A stretch of DNA of 64,000 nucleotides, from assembly GCF_000377785.1 (NCBI RefSeq), contig NZ_KB898728.1, positions 1-64,000 on the forward strand, written 5' to 3'. Below the pieces are notes generated by a model that saw only the letters and a program-made list of their open reading frames with translations, had not been told where the DNA came from and did no database searches. Position 1 is the first letter of the stretch, and every line of letters starts with the position of its first letter. Source of the stretch: Thioalkalivibrio sp. ALJ24. Lineage in GTDB: Bacteria > Pseudomonadota > Gammaproteobacteria > Ectothiorhodospirales > Ectothiorhodospiraceae. Made by a program: the position numbers and the translations under genes. Shown in pieces: positions 44,656-54,253 of this stretch.

Positions 44656-45726
44656 CTACCCCTCGGCCGGGTTATCGGCGGGGCCCGCCGAAACTTGAGC
44701 ATGGGCGGGTTCGCGCACCTGCGTGACCCGCTCGCGCAGGTCCAGGATCTTGTCCGCGTATTCCGGGTCGGTCGCATACCCCGCCGCCTGCAGCTCACGC
44801 ACGTAGGTGGCGTCATCGCCGGCCTGCAGCGCCTTTTCGTAACGCGGGTTACTGCGGATGAAATCAACGTAATCGGCGAACGACCGTTCCGGACCGTCGT
44901 AGGCACGGAAGCGGGCCTGCTCGCGCCGGGCCACGCCGTCACGGAATTCCAGCGTCCCAACCGACACCGCATCCCCGTCCCAGGAGCGGTCGGCCTTGAT
45001 GCCGAACAGGTTGAAGCTGGGGTCACCGTCCCCCCGACTCGGCATGTGCTGGCCCCAGCCGGTCTCCAGCGCACTCTGCGCCAGCAATACCGATGGGTCG
45101 ACGCCCAGCTCCTCCGCGGCCTCCTCCGCCAGCGGCCCCAGGCGGTCCACGAATTCCTCCGGGCTGCGCGGTGGCCAGTCGCCGGCGGGGATCGGCCGCG
45201 CCGCGGGCTCCGGACGGTCGGCCCCGGAAGCCGGCGGGGCAGCGGCCGGCGCCTCGATCGGCGTTTCGGCGGGGGCCTCGGCGGGATCGACCTGCGTGCT
45301 GGCGTCGTCATCGACGCCGCGGCGCGGCGGGAGCGAATCGTTACGCCGCGGTGCCTCCAGGCTGTCCAGCCGTTCGGGGTCGTGCAGCACCTCGGGATCG
45401 GTGGGCGCGTTCTGTTCGAGCTCGCGCATGATCACCTCGCGCAGGCCCAGACCGTCGCCCTGGCTGGCCGAACGCGCGACCTCCTGGTCGAACATCTCCT
45501 GATACATCTCGGTCTGTTCGTTCTCGAAGATCCCGTCGCCGAGCGAAGCCTCGCGCATCTGCTTGAGCATCTGACCGACCAGCATGGCCTCGAACTCGCG
45601 GGCAACCGACTCCATGCCCTCGCGGCTGCCATCCTGCGCGGCCCGCGTGAGATCGTGCAGGCCCGAGGGATCGGACGCCATCGCCTGGCTGGCCTGCATC
45701 CGGCCCTGGTCGCTGGGTCCGATCAT
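44656..45726 (-). CDS. flgJ: Peptidoglycan hydrolase / rod-assembly protein FlgJ
   Basis: 356 residues with two domains. The rod-binding domain is at about 35-105 (ESVAREFEAMLVGQMLKQMREASLGDGIFENEQTEMYQEMFDQEVA). A disordered Pro/Asp/Glu linker spans 110-180. A C-terminal glucosaminidase-type muramidase domain lies at about 185-340 (PEEFVDRLGPLAEEAAEELGVDP ... LAQSALETGWGQ, with the catalytic Glu in ALETGWG). It opens the murein for the rod. The start overlaps the flgI stop by one base. The dual-domain form is the beta/gamma-proteobacterial type. Confidence 0.96.
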   Translation of the reverse strand: MIGPSDQGRMQASQAMASDPSGLHDLTRAAQDGSREGMESVAREFEAMLVGQMLKQMREASLGDGIFENEQTEMYQEMFDQEVARSASQGDGLGLREVIMRELEQNAPTDPEVLHDPERLDSLEAPRRNDSLPPRRGVDDDASTQVDPAEAPAETPIEAPAAAPPASGADRPEPAARPIPAGDWPPRSPEEFVDRLGPLAEEAAEELGVDPSVLLAQSALETGWGQHMPSRGDGDPSFNLFGIKADRSWDGDAVSVGTLEFRDGVARREQARFRAYDGPERSFADYVDFIRSNPRYEKALQAGDDATYVRELQAAGYATDPEYADKILDLRERVTQVREPAHAQVSAGPADNPAEG

Positions 45727-46940
45727 CAGATCACCACCAGCTCCGCCCGCAGCGAGCCCGCCTCGCGCAGGGCCTGCAGTATGGCCACCAGGTCGCTGGG
45801 GGCCGCGCCCACGTTGTTCACCGCGCGCACGATCTCGTCCAGCGAGGTCCCCGCGTCGAACAGGAACATCGGGTTGTTCTCCTCCTCGATCACGATGTCG
45901 GTCTCCGGCTGGATCACGGTCTCGCCCGGCGCCAGCGGTAGCGGCTGCACCACCTCCGGGGCCTCGGTGATCGTCACGGTCAGACTGCCGTGCGAGACCG
46001 CTGCCGGCGACACCTGGACGTTGGATCCGATCACCACGGTGCCGGTACGCGAGTTGACGATCACCCTCGCCGGGGCCTCGCCGCGCTCCACCGGCAGGTT
46101 TTCCAGTTCGGCGACGAAGCTGACCCGCTGGCTGGGATCAGTGGGAGCCCGCACGGTGACCGACGTACCGTCCTCGGCACGCGCGGTCCCGGCACCGAAG
46201 GTCTCGTTGACCGCCTCGGTCAGGCGCGTGGCCGTGGTGAAGTCCGGACGATTGAGGTTGAGGGTCACGGTGTCCCCTTCGGCGAACGCGGTGGGGACCT
46301 CGCGCTCCACCGTGGCTCCGTTGGGGATCCGCCCGACGCTGGGCACGTTAACGGTAATGCTGGAGCCGTCGGCACCCTCGGCGTCGAAGCCGCCGACGAT
46401 CAGGTTGCCCTGGGCGATGCCGTAGGTCTCGCCATCGGCCCCCTTCAGCGGGGTCATCAGCAGGGTACCGCCGCGCAGGGAGTCGGCATTACCCATCGAC
46501 GACACGGTGACGTCGATATCCTGCCCGGGCCGGGCGAACGGCGGCAGGTCGGCGGTGACCATCACCGCCGCGGTGTTCTGCAGCTGGGGATTGGCCGCTT
46601 CATCCGGGCTCAGACCGAGCTGGGTGAGCATGTTGTTGAGACTCTGCACGGTAAACGGCGTCTGCGTGGTCTGGTCGCCGGTGCCGTCCAGCCCCACCAC
46701 CAGACCGTACCCGATCAGCTGGTTCTCGCGCACCCCGGACACGCTGGCCAGATCCTTGACCCTTTCCACGATGCCGGAGCCGCCCTGCTGGGCTCCGGCC
46801 TGTTGCTGGGCCTGCTGCTGAATCGCGGACTGTGCGGAGACCCCCTGGCCACCGAGGGTGACCAGCAGCCCGGCGGAGAGGGCCGCCACCGCGACCCGCC
46901 GCAGCCTCCCGCGCATCGCCTGTCGGATTCCTGCCTGCAT
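45726..46940 (-). CDS. flgI: Flagellar P-ring protein FlgI
   Basis: Periplasmic P-ring subunit. 404 residues with a cleavable signal peptide ([23 protein letters not shown], cut near 36). A low-complexity Gln/Ala stretch follows ([17 protein letters not shown]), then the FlgI body: [74 protein letters not shown], ending [31 protein letters not shown]. The Gln-rich insert is unusual. GAGGTGACGC precedes ATG 46940. Confidence 0.97.
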   Translation of the reverse strand: MQAGIRQAMRGRLRRVAVAALSAGLLVTLGGQGVSAQSAIQQQAQQQAGAQQGGSGIVERVKDLASVSGVRENQLIGYGLVVGLDGTGDQTTQTPFTVQSLNNMLTQLGLSPDEAANPQLQNTAAVMVTADLPPFARPGQDIDVTVSSMGNADSLRGGTLLMTPLKGADGETYGIAQGNLIVGGFDAEGADGSSITVNVPSVGRIPNGATVEREVPTAFAEGDTVTLNLNRPDFTTATRLTEAVNETFGAGTARAEDGTSVTVRAPTDPSQRVSFVAELENLPVERGEAPARVIVNSRTGTVVIGSNVQVSPAAVSHGSLTVTITEAPEVVQPLPLAPGETVIQPETDIVIEEENNPMFLFDAGTSLDEIVRAVNNVGAAPSDLVAILQALREAGSLRAELVVI

Positions 46941-46959
46941 GCGTCACCTCGTCCTTATG

Positions 46960-47664
46960 CTAAAAAGGCCAGATCGGGCTGTTGAAGAACCGGGTGATCC
47001 ACCCGGGGGTGTTGCTGTCAGCAATGAAGCCGGTCCCGCCATAGGAGATGCGGGCGTCCGCGAGCTGGCCGGAGAGCACCGTGTTGTCGGCGCTCACGTC
47101 CTGCGGACGCACGATCCCGCGCACCCGGACGTATTCCTCTCCCTGATTGATGCCCAGCCATTTCTCGCCCTGCACCACCAGGTTGCCGTTGGACAGCACC
47201 TCGGCCACGGTGACGGTGATCTCGCCCTCGAGCTGATTGCTCTGGCTGGAATCGCCTCCGCCGTCGAATTCCCGCGAGCTGTTGTTGCTGGCGCCGAACA
47301 GGGGACGCCCGGAGCGCGTGGCCTCGCCGCCGAACGCCTCCAGATTGCCGAGATCGAGCTCCGAGTCCTTGGAGGTGCTGGTCGAGGAGGATTTCTGCGC
47401 ATCCGTACTCTCGGCCAGGATCACGGTGAGCACGTCGCCCACCCGACTCGCGGTGGTGTCGGTGAACAGTCCCTGCGACTGCGAGGCCTGGAAGATGCTG
47501 CCGTTGTTCTCCGCCTGCGGGACCGGCTCGGGCGGCGCCACGGCCTGATATTCGGGCGCATCGCCGGGGCGTTCGTCGTGCGGCATGCTGGTGCAGCCGC
47601 CCAGCAGCAGAAAGGCCACGGGGACCGCCAGGCGACGAAAGGCGACGGGAATCGCGGCATTCAT
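46960..47664 (-). CDS. flgH: Flagellar L-ring lipoprotein FlgH
   Basis: Outer-membrane L-ring subunit. 234 residues from ATG 47664, 4 bp after the flgG stop. Lipoprotein signal with lipobox LLGGC, Cys24 the acylated residue. The FlgH body includes NGSIFQASQSQGLFTDTTASRVGDVLTVIL, GEITVTVAEVLSNGNLVVQGEKWLGINQGEEYVRVRGIVRPQDVS and a C-terminus rich in aromatic residues (GWITRFFNSPIWPF). A longer in-frame start at 47712 overlaps flgG and lacks a signal. Confidence 0.96.
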   Translation of the reverse strand: MNAAIPVAFRRLAVPVAFLLLGGCTSMPHDERPGDAPEYQAVAPPEPVPQAENNGSIFQASQSQGLFTDTTASRVGDVLTVILAESTDAQKSSSTSTSKDSELDLGNLEAFGGEATRSGRPLFGASNNSSREFDGGGDSSQSNQLEGEITVTVAEVLSNGNLVVQGEKWLGINQGEEYVRVRGIVRPQDVSADNTVLSGQLADARISYGGTGFIADSNTPGWITRFFNSPIWPF

Positions 47665-47668
47665 GGCG

Positions 47669-48457
47669 TCACCCGATGGTCTGGTTGATGAACTGCAGGG
47701 CCTGGTCGGCACTGGAGATGGCCTTGGAGTTGACCTCGTAGGCCCGCTGGGTCTCGATCATGTTCACCAGCTCCTCGGCAATGTTCACGTTAGAGGTCTC
47801 CAGCGAACCCTGGATCACCGTGCCCACGCCGTTGAGCCCGGGATTGGCCTGCTGCGCCACTCCGGAGGCCGCGGTCTCCTTGAAGATGTTCTCGCCCACC
47901 GCCTCGAGGCCGGCGGGGTTCACGAAGTCCGCCAGCTGGATCTGGCCCAGATCCACCGGTTCGGCCTGACCGGTGATGCGCGCACTGACCGTTCCGTCCT
48001 TGCCGATCTCGATCGACTCGGCGTCATCCGGGACGAACAGACCCGGCTGCAGCGGATAGCCGTTCGACATCACCACCTGGCCATCGGAATTGACCTGGAA
48101 GCTGCCGTCGCGGGTATAGCCGATGTCGCCATTGGGCATCAGCACCTGGAAGAAGCCGTCGCCCTCGATGGCGACGTCCAGCGAGTTCTCGGTCTGCTGC
48201 AGGTTGCCCTGCTCGAACAGCTTCTCGGTGCTGACCGTGCGCACCCCGGTCCCGATCTGCAGCCCCGAGGGAAGCTGCTGGTCCTGAGTGGCCTGGGCGC
48301 CGGGCTGGCGCACGGTCTGGTAGATCAGGTCCTCGAACACCGCCCGGTCCTTCTTGAAGCCGGTGGTGCTCGAATTGGCCAGGTTGTTGGCCACGGTCGA
48401 CATGCGCGTGTCCTGCGCGTCGAGTCCCGTCTTGGCGATCCACAGTGCCTGGTTCAT
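47669..48457 (-). CDS. flgG: Flagellar distal-rod protein FlgG
   Basis: 262 residues, typical length. N-terminal axial motif ([46 protein letters not shown]) and C-terminal motif ([41 protein letters not shown]). The N-terminus includes the FlgG-specific stretch [21 protein letters not shown]. Separated from flgF by 44 bp and from flgH by 4 bp. Confidence 0.97.
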   Translation of the reverse strand: MNQALWIAKTGLDAQDTRMSTVANNLANSSTTGFKKDRAVFEDLIYQTVRQPGAQATQDQQLPSGLQIGTGVRTVSTEKLFEQGNLQQTENSLDVAIEGDGFFQVLMPNGDIGYTRDGSFQVNSDGQVVMSNGYPLQPGLFVPDDAESIEIGKDGTVSARITGQAEPVDLGQIQLADFVNPAGLEAVGENIFKETAASGVAQQANPGLNGVGTVIQGSLETSNVNIAEELVNMIETQRAYEVNSKAISSADQALQFINQTIG

Positions 48458-48501
48458 GGCGTTTCTCCTGTCAGTCGCGGCGACTCCGGGGGGACCCCGG
48501 G

Positions 48502-49242
48502 TCAGCCGATGCCGAGCAGCCGGTTGCTGCTCTGTTCCAGCGTGTTGGCGGTGTCCATCATCTTGACCTGCGTCTCGTAGGTCCGGGACAGCTCGATCAT
48601 CCGGGTCAGCGCCTCCACGGTGTTCACGTTGCTGCTCTCCAGCGAGCCGGAGACCAGCGTCACGTCGGCGTCCGCCGGCGCCTCGCCGCCGTCCGCCATG
48701 CGGAAGAGGCCGTCATCCCCGCGCTCGAGGTCCTCCACGTCCGGGTTGACCAGGCGGATGCGTTCGACTGCCGCCAGCGCATCGGCCGGCGCCCCCTGCG
48801 GGCGCACGCTAATGGTACCGTCGGTGCCGATCTCGACCTTCTCCGATGGCGGGATCGCGATCGGGCCGCCGTCCCCCATCACCTGCATGCCGTCGGCGGT
48901 GCGCAACAGTCCGAAGCCGTCCACCTGCAGATTGCCGGCGCGGGTATAGCCTTCCTGACCGTCCGGGCCCTGCACCGCGATGAAGCCATCGCCGTTGATC
49001 GCCACGTCGAGATCGCGCCCGGTGCTGCGCAGCGTGCCCTTGGAGAAGTCCGCCGCCTCGGTCCCCACCTGCACGTAGTCGCGGGTGTCGTACACCGGTC
49101 CGCGCACCGGCACGGTGTCTGCCGTTGCCAGCGCCTGACGGAAGCCATCGGTATTGGCGTTCGCCAGGTTGTGGTTGTTGACGGACTGGGCGTGCTCGGT
49201 TTCCCGGGCCCCGGACATCGCGATGTAGAGAAAACGGTCCAT
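48502..49242 (-). CDS. flgF: Flagellar proximal-rod protein FlgF
   Basis: 246 residues. It starts [34 protein letters not shown], the FlgF form of the rod-protein N-terminus, and ends with the common axial motif [31 protein letters not shown]. Between flgE (35-bp gap) and flgG. Confidence 0.96.
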   Translation of the reverse strand: MDRFLYIAMSGARETEHAQSVNNHNLANANTDGFRQALATADTVPVRGPVYDTRDYVQVGTEAADFSKGTLRSTGRDLDVAINGDGFIAVQGPDGQEGYTRAGNLQVDGFGLLRTADGMQVMGDGGPIAIPPSEKVEIGTDGTISVRPQGAPADALAAVERIRLVNPDVEDLERGDDGLFRMADGGEAPADADVTLVSGSLESSNVNTVEALTRMIELSRTYETQVKMMDTANTLEQSSNRLLGIG

Positions 49243-49277
49243 GGTTCGGCCTCCCGCAGGATCCTCCGGTTACCGCC

Positions 49278-50501
49278 CTAGCGGATATTGATGATGGTCT
49301 GGGTCACGGTGTCGGCCGTGGAGATGGTCTGGGAATTGGCCTGGAAGTTGCGCTGGGCCGTGATCAGGTTCACCAGCTCCTGCGCAATATCCACATTGGA
49401 GGCCTCCAGGGCCCCGGCCTGGATCTGCCCGGTCCCGCCCGCACCCGGCGCGTTCACCGTGGGTCCGCCGGAGGCGAAGGTCTCCGCCCAGTTGTTGTTG
49501 CCCAGCTGCTCAAGGCCCTGCGGGTTGTCGAAGTTGGCCAGCACCACCTGTCCCAGCACGTCCGACTGCCCGTTGCTGAACCGCGCGAACACCACGCCCT
49601 CGCTGTCGATATCGATATCGGTCAGCGTGCCCGGCGCAAACCCGTCCTGATTGAGGTCGGTCACCCCGAAATCCGAGCCGTACTGGGTCGAACCGGCGAA
49701 ATCGATGGTGATCTCATGGCCTTCTTCGAAGATCTCGTGGTCCGCGTCGAACTCGATGGTCAGCCCGGTATCATCGATATCCAGTTCGCCGTTGGCATCA
49801 AACACCAGCTCCTTGGGTTCCTCATTGACAACCTCACCATTGATCGCGACGTTGGCGTCCCACTCGTTGTTGTCGGTCTTGGTGAAAAAGATCTCCGCGT
49901 CCTGCGCCTCGCCCTGTCCGTTAAACACGGTCAGTGAAGTCGAAAAGTTGTAGCTTTCCGGATCGTCGATCTCGAATGCGTCATCGATCACCGGCGCATC
50001 GGACTGCAGATTCAGCCGGGCCTCGATATCGGACGTCACCTGAGGCGCCCCCTCACCGGTCTGTAGCTGCAGATTGCCGGGAGTACCGCCCAGATCCGCG
50101 GGATCGGTATCACCGTCCTCGGCGATATACCCCTGCAGGTTCTGGCCCTGGCTGTTCACCAGGAAGCCCTCGCGATCCACCTGAAACTCGCCGGCGCGCG
50201 AGTAGAGCGTGTTGCCGCCGTCATTGAGCTGGAAGAACCCCTCCCCGTCGATCGCCAGATCCAGACCGTTCTCGGTGAACTCGGTCTGCCCCTGGGTGAA
50301 CTGCTGGGTCACCGCCAGCAGGCGCGACCCGGCACCGGTGGCGGTCTGCGCGGTCCCGCCGAAGGACTGTGCATAGACGTCCCCGAATTCGGCACGCGAT
50401 TGCTTGAACCCGGTGGTCCCCGAGTTGGAGATGTTGTTGCCGGTCACGTCCAGGTCGGCCTGGGCCGAGTTCAGTCCGCTCAATCCGATGTTGAAGGGCA
50501 T
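49278..50501 (-). CDS. flgE: Flagellar hook protein FlgE
   Basis: 407 residues. N-terminus FNIGLSGLNSAQADLDVTGNNISNSGTTGFKQSRAEFGDVYAQ and C-terminus SNVDIAQELVNLITAQRNFQANSQTISTADTVTQTIINIR are diagnostic for the hook protein. The central D2/D1 region (about 150-310) is unusually acidic (EFDADHEIFEEGHEI, DNNEWDANVAINGEVVNEEPKEL), like FlgK and FlgL here. It follows flgD with a 33-bp gap. Confidence 0.97.
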   Translation of the reverse strand: MPFNIGLSGLNSAQADLDVTGNNISNSGTTGFKQSRAEFGDVYAQSFGGTAQTATGAGSRLLAVTQQFTQGQTEFTENGLDLAIDGEGFFQLNDGGNTLYSRAGEFQVDREGFLVNSQGQNLQGYIAEDGDTDPADLGGTPGNLQLQTGEGAPQVTSDIEARLNLQSDAPVIDDAFEIDDPESYNFSTSLTVFNGQGEAQDAEIFFTKTDNNEWDANVAINGEVVNEEPKELVFDANGELDIDDTGLTIEFDADHEIFEEGHEITIDFAGSTQYGSDFGVTDLNQDGFAPGTLTDIDIDSEGVVFARFSNGQSDVLGQVVLANFDNPQGLEQLGNNNWAETFASGGPTVNAPGAGGTGQIQAGALEASNVDIAQELVNLITAQRNFQANSQTISTADTVTQTIINIR

Positions 50502-50534
50502 GTTCCGTTCCTCCGTCAGGTTTTTCGTCGAACG

Positions 50535-51230
50535 TCAGCCGGAGATCCGGCGTACGTCGGAAAAGTCGATCTCGCCCACACCCTGCACATTCAGTGCCAG
50601 GCCATTCTTGCCGCCGCCCATGGAGACGCTGTCCACGCGCTGGTTGAGAAAGGTCTCCAGCGACTCGGTGGACTCGCCACTGCGCGCGGTGGCCCGCACC
50701 TCGTAGACCCCGGGCGGTGCGTGCTGGCCGTTGTCGGTCAGGCCGTCCCACTGGAAGTCCTGCAGCCCGGCGCCCATCGCGCCGAGATTCATGCTGCGCA
50801 CGCGTTCGCCGGCCCCGTTCAGGATCTCGAGTTCCACCGACTCGGCCGAGGCCCCCAGCTCGAACGCGCCGCTCATGCCGCCCTCGGGCCCCAGCTGGCC
50901 GAACTCCACCGGCACCAGCACGTCCTTGCCAACGAGGTTGGCGCCCTGCACCGCCTGGTTCTGGCCCATCGACTGGGCAAAGCCCTCGAAGGACTCGTTC
51001 AGCTGCTGGATGCCGGTCACGCTGGAGAACTGCGCCATCTGCGCGATGAAGTCCCCGTTTTCCATCGGCTCGAACGGGTCCTGGTTCTGCAGCTGGGTGG
51101 TCATCAGCTTGAGGAAGTCCTCCTGCCCCAGCTCATCATTCGGCCCCTCGGTGGCCTGGCGATCGCGCTGGGCCTGGCGGTCGGTACGAATCCCTGCCCC
51201 TTCCAGCATGTCGGGAGTCAGTCCGTTCAT
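50535..51230 (-). CDS. flgD: Flagellar hook-cap scaffold FlgD
   Basis: Hook-cap protein needed for FlgE assembly. 231 residues. N-terminal segment with the conserved LGQEDFLKLMTTQLQNQDPFEPMENGDFIAQMAQFSSVTGIQQLN. C-terminal FlgD Ig/tudor-like domains (about 90-225: VGKDVLVPVEFGQLGPEGG, VRSMNLGAMGAGLQDFQWDGLTDNGQHAPPGVYEVRATA). Between flgC (10-bp gap) and flgE. Confidence 0.96.
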   Translation of the reverse strand: MNGLTPDMLEGAGIRTDRQAQRDRQATEGPNDELGQEDFLKLMTTQLQNQDPFEPMENGDFIAQMAQFSSVTGIQQLNESFEGFAQSMGQNQAVQGANLVGKDVLVPVEFGQLGPEGGMSGAFELGASAESVELEILNGAGERVRSMNLGAMGAGLQDFQWDGLTDNGQHAPPGVYEVRATARSGESTESLETFLNQRVDSVSMGGGKNGLALNVQGVGEIDFSDVRRISG

Positions 51231-51240
51231 CTGCGTTCTC

Positions 51241-51663
51241 CTAGCCCTGTCCGCCCATCTGTAGCGTGCGTTGCATCAGCTGGCGGGTGGTGTCCATGAC
51301 TTCGACGTTGGCTTCGTAATTGCGCGACGCCGACATCATGTTGGCCATCTCCTCCACCACGCTGACCGCGGGCCGAAAGATGTAGCCTTCTTCGTTCGCC
51401 TTCGGATGGTTCGGCTCGTAGTGCATGTGCGGCTCGGCATCCGACTCCTCGATGCCCGCCACCTGCACCGGCGTCGCCGTCCCGTCGCGGTTGGCCTGGT
51501 CCATCACCGCCTGAAACAGCACGTGTTTTCCGCGATAGGCCTCCTCGGCACTGCCGGCCGCCGTGTTGGCGTTGGCCAGATTCGAGGACACCGTATTCAG
51601 CCGCGCCGACTGCGCCGTCAGCGCCGAGGCCGAGGTATTGAAAAGGTTGAACAGATCACTCAC
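51241..51663 (-). CDS. flgC: Flagellar basal-body rod protein FlgC
   Basis: 140 residues, the normal length. N-terminus LFNLFNTSASALTAQSARLNTVSSNLANANTAAGS and C-terminus VEEMANMMSASRNYEANVEVMDTTRQLMQRTLQMG; FlgC-specific middle YRGKHVLFQAVMDQ and HYEPNHPKANEEGYIFRPAVS. 21 bp after flgB. Confidence 0.97.
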   Translation of the reverse strand: MSDLFNLFNTSASALTAQSARLNTVSSNLANANTAAGSAEEAYRGKHVLFQAVMDQANRDGTATPVQVAGIEESDAEPHMHYEPNHPKANEEGYIFRPAVSVVEEMANMMSASRNYEANVEVMDTTRQLMQRTLQMGGQG

Positions 51664-51684
51664 GGCAATGGCCTCCCGTCAGGT

Positions 51685-52098
51685 TCAGCGATCGCCCCGG
51701 AAGGCATCGCGAATGCCGGAAACCCGGCGGTTAAGGAATTCGAGACTGCTCTGGTACTTGACCGAGTTCTCCGCGAAGGCCGCGCGTTCCATCTGCGGGT
51801 CGACGGTGTTGCCATCCAGCGCCGGCTGCGACGGCACGCGGTATTTCATCTCCGCCCCGCCGGCGCCGCCCGCGCCACCGCTGCCATCCTGATGGCCGGC
51901 CGACGTCTGGCTCATGGCCAGCTGCCCGCCACCGCCACCGGCGGCCGCCTCCAGCTGACTGCGAAAATCCAGATCCCGTGCCTTGTAGCCGGGGGTATCC
52001 GCATTGGCGATGTTCGAGCTCAGCACCTCCATGCGCTGCGCGCGCAGATCGACCGACTGCGGCAGGATCCCGAGGGCGTTCTCCAGCGATATGCTCAT
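51685..52098 (-). CDS. flgB: Flagellar basal-body rod protein FlgB
   Basis: 137 residues from ATG 52098, first gene of the flgBCDEFGHIJKL operon. N-terminus LENALGILPQSVDLRAQRMEVLSSNIANADTPGYKARDLDFRSQL is the FlgB rod motif; C-terminus QMERAAFAENSVKYQSSLEFLNRRVSGIRDAFRGDR. A Gly/Ala-rich insert (about 53-82) replaces the usual short linker. A longer frame to 52167 would cover the sigma-54 promoter and is rejected. Confidence 0.95.
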   Translation of the reverse strand: MSISLENALGILPQSVDLRAQRMEVLSSNIANADTPGYKARDLDFRSQLEAAAGGGGGQLAMSQTSAGHQDGSGGAGGAGGAEMKYRVPSQPALDGNTVDPQMERAAFAENSVKYQSSLEFLNRRVSGIRDAFRGDR

Positions 52099-52150
52099 CC
52101 GGTGTCGTCCGGCCCGCGCATGGCGGGCATTGGTTGCCTGAACGCAGAGA

Positions 52151-52166
52151 TGCAATCGCCGTGCCA
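52151..52166 (-). promoter_or_regulatory. Sigma-54 promoter of the flgB operon
   Basis: The minus strand reads TGGCACGGCGATTGCA: a -24 TGGCAC and a -12 TTGCA with 5 bases between, essentially the RpoN consensus. The flgB ATG is 53 bp downstream. It implies control by RpoN and a FleQ/FlrC-type activator, which are not in this window. Confidence 0.88.
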
Positions 52167-52207
52167 CGCATGGGCGGCAGGACCGGGGGAGAGAGAAGAA
52201 AGAAATC

Positions 52208-52230
52208 GCCGGCCCCGTTACAGGCCCGGC
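52208..52230 (-). terminator. Terminator after cheR
   Basis: GCCGGCC (52208-52214) pairs with GGCCCGGC (52223-52230, one bulged C). On the minus strand it is followed by a T-rich run GATTTCTTTCTTC. It lies 12 bp after the cheR stop and isolates cheR from the flgB promoter. Confidence 0.7.
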
Positions 52231-52241
52231 GCGGGCGGGCT

Positions 52242-53057
52242 TCAGCCCTTCAGACGCAGTACCGAACCGTACTCGGTCCGCACGGTTTCGTAGGCCTTGC
52301 TGTAGGGCCCGACCGTCTCGGAAGCGCCAAGAAACAGATACCCGCCGGGGTTCAGCTGCTTCGCGATACCGTCAAGGACCTGACGCTTGGTCTCGGCCGA
52401 GAAATAGATCAGGACGTTGCGGCAGAACACGATGTCGAACTTGCCCAGCGCCGCGTAGCTGTCGACCAGGTTGAGCTTCTGGAAACGGCAGCGACGCTGC
52501 ACCTCGGGGATGATCTTGTGCCCCTCGGGCACGGTCTGGAAGAAGCGCGCGCGGCGCGACTCACTGAGCCCGCGCACGATGCTCAAGCCGTCGTAGACGC
52601 CCTTGCGCGCGTCTTCCAGCACGCCCTCGGAGAGATCCGTGCCGAGGATGCTGACGGGAACCACCCGCCGCGGGCGCGAGGCCTCCCATTCCGAGACCAC
52701 CATGGAGATGCTGTAGGGCTCCTGGCCGCTGGAACAGCCGGCCGACCAGACCTTGATCGACGAACGGCTGGCGGCGAGCTCCGGGAGGATCACGTGGCGC
52801 AGAATCTCGAACGGAAAACCATCGCGAAACCAGGAGGTTTCGTTGGTGGTCATCGCGTCGATCACGCGCGTGCGCAGCTTCGGGCTGGGAGCCTTGCGCA
52901 ACGCATGCAGCAGCTCCGGCACGTCCTTGAAGCCGAATTCGTCCAGCAGTCTCGAGAGCCGGCTGGACACCAGATACTGCCGGCTGTCGCCCAGCACCAG
53001 GCCGCAGCACTCCGACAGGAATCGGGCGAATTCTTCGTAGTCGCGGGAATCGATCAC
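52242..53057 (-). CDS. cheR: Chemotaxis protein methyltransferase CheR
   Basis: Methylates glutamates of chemoreceptors. 271 residues from GTG 53057 (GGAG 8 bp upstream). The N-terminal helical CheR domain covers about 5-60. The SAM-binding domain follows: MTTNETSWFRDGFPFEILRHVILPEL, then KVWSAGCSSGQEPYSISMVVSEW (motif I GCSSGQEPYS), ILGTDLSEGVLEDARKGVYD, and FDIVFCRNVLIYFS. The frame extends upstream to 53192 without any start signal. It lies downstream of cheV with a 180-bp GC-rich gap, a common flg-adjacent pairing. Confidence 0.96.
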   Translation of the reverse strand: MIDSRDYEEFARFLSECCGLVLGDSRQYLVSSRLSRLLDEFGFKDVPELLHALRKAPSPKLRTRVIDAMTTNETSWFRDGFPFEILRHVILPELAASRSSIKVWSAGCSSGQEPYSISMVVSEWEASRPRRVVPVSILGTDLSEGVLEDARKGVYDGLSIVRGLSESRRARFFQTVPEGHKIIPEVQRRCRFQKLNLVDSYAALGKFDIVFCRNVLIYFSAETKRQVLDGIAKQLNPGGYLFLGASETVGPYSKAYETVRTEYGSVLRLKG

Positions 53058-53237
53058 GCGCGGGACTCCACTGCGGGTCGCGTGCCGGAGACCCGCCACC
53101 CGGTGGTCGAACGTTTCATGGGTTCCATGCCGCCACAGTATAGGGGCTCGGACCCGCTTTGCGGGAGCCCGCCCGAACGGCCCGGCCGGCAAGACCCGGC
53201 CGCTGCCGGCCGCCGGCGCGGCAGCCGGGCGCCGCCG

Positions 53238-54167
53238 TCAGCGGGCCTGATTGATCTGCTCCAGGACCGCACCGGCGAGTTCATCCGGGTTGAACTTGGA
53301 AAGAAACGCGTCGGCGCCCGCTCGACGCACCATGTCGGTATTGAACTCACCACTGAGCGAGGAATGCAGCAGCACGCGCAGGGGGCGCAGCCGTTCGTTT
53401 TCGCGAATCCGCGCAGTCAGCGTGTAGCCATCCATGCGCGGCATCTCGATATCGGATATCACCAGCTCCACGCTGTCCTGGATCGGGCCCTCCTCCGCGC
53501 GTTTTTCCAGATATTCCAGGGCCTCGCGCCCGTCCTTGCACAGGACATACGGCCATTCCAGCCCCTGGATGGCGCTTTCGATCTGTCGGCGCGCCACCAC
53601 CGAATCATCGGCGATGACGATTTCCCGACGCTCCGGCGCCTGCTTCTCCACCGCCGAGCGGACATCTTCCGAGACCTCCGTCGGCAACGGGTTGACCAGC
53701 GACAGCACCCGCTCCACATCGATGATCTCGACCAGCTTGTTGTCGATCTCGGTGACCGCGACCAGAAAGGACTCCCGCCCGGTACCGCGCGGCGGGGACT
53801 TCACCTGATCCCAGTTGACGTTCACGATGCGGTCCACCGCCGACACCATGAAGCCCTGGACCGAGCGGTTGAACTCCGTCACCACCACCTTCTGCTGGCC
53901 ATCCGCACCCGCGCGCGTCGCCGACATGCCCATCGCGCGCGCCAGATCGATGATCGGGACGGTCTTGTCGCGCAGCGTGGTGACCCCGCGCACCACGCCG
54001 GCGGCGCCGGGAATCTGGCGCAGCTGCGGCAGCGGGATCACCTCGCGCACCTTGAACACGTTGATCCCGAAGGTCTGGGTACCGCCCAGATAGAACAACA
54101 GCAGCTCCATCCGGTTCTGCCCGACCATCTGCGTGCGCTGGTTTACATCGTCAATGAACTGGCTCAC
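53238..54167 (-). CDS. cheV: Chemotaxis coupling protein CheV (CheW + receiver)
   Basis: 309 residues. The CheW-like domain at about 15-165 (MELLLFYLGGTQTFGINVFKVREVIPLPQLRQIPGA) links receptors to CheA. A receiver domain at about 178-300 starts EIVIADDSVVARRQIESAI. The phospho-acceptor Asp is near residue 238 in LVISDIEMPRMDGYTL, and a Lys near the end lies in FLSKFNPDELA. Phosphorylation is thought to aid adaptation. Possible sigma-28 promoter upstream. Confidence 0.96.
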   Translation of the reverse strand: MSQFIDDVNQRTQMVGQNRMELLLFYLGGTQTFGINVFKVREVIPLPQLRQIPGAAGVVRGVTTLRDKTVPIIDLARAMGMSATRAGADGQQKVVVTEFNRSVQGFMVSAVDRIVNVNWDQVKSPPRGTGRESFLVAVTEIDNKLVEIIDVERVLSLVNPLPTEVSEDVRSAVEKQAPERREIVIADDSVVARRQIESAIQGLEWPYVLCKDGREALEYLEKRAEEGPIQDSVELVISDIEMPRMDGYTLTARIRENERLRPLRVLLHSSLSGEFNTDMVRRAGADAFLSKFNPDELAGAVLEQINQAR

Positions 54168-54196
54168 GGTCCCGGCCCCTTGCGTTACTGCCCCGT

Positions 54197-54223
54197 CTAA
54201 CGGCGGCCCCGGCGAGAGCTTGA
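54197..54223 (-). promoter_or_regulatory. Candidate sigma-28 (FliA) promoter of cheV
   Basis: The minus strand reads TCAAGCTC, 11 bases, GCCGTTAG, close to the FliA consensus TAAAGTTT-N11-GCCGATAA (5 and 6 of 8 matches). It is 30 bp before the cheV start. Assigned by eye. Confidence 0.5.
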
Positions 54224-54253
54224 GCCGGACCCGCCCCGTGCCGCCACAGTCAG

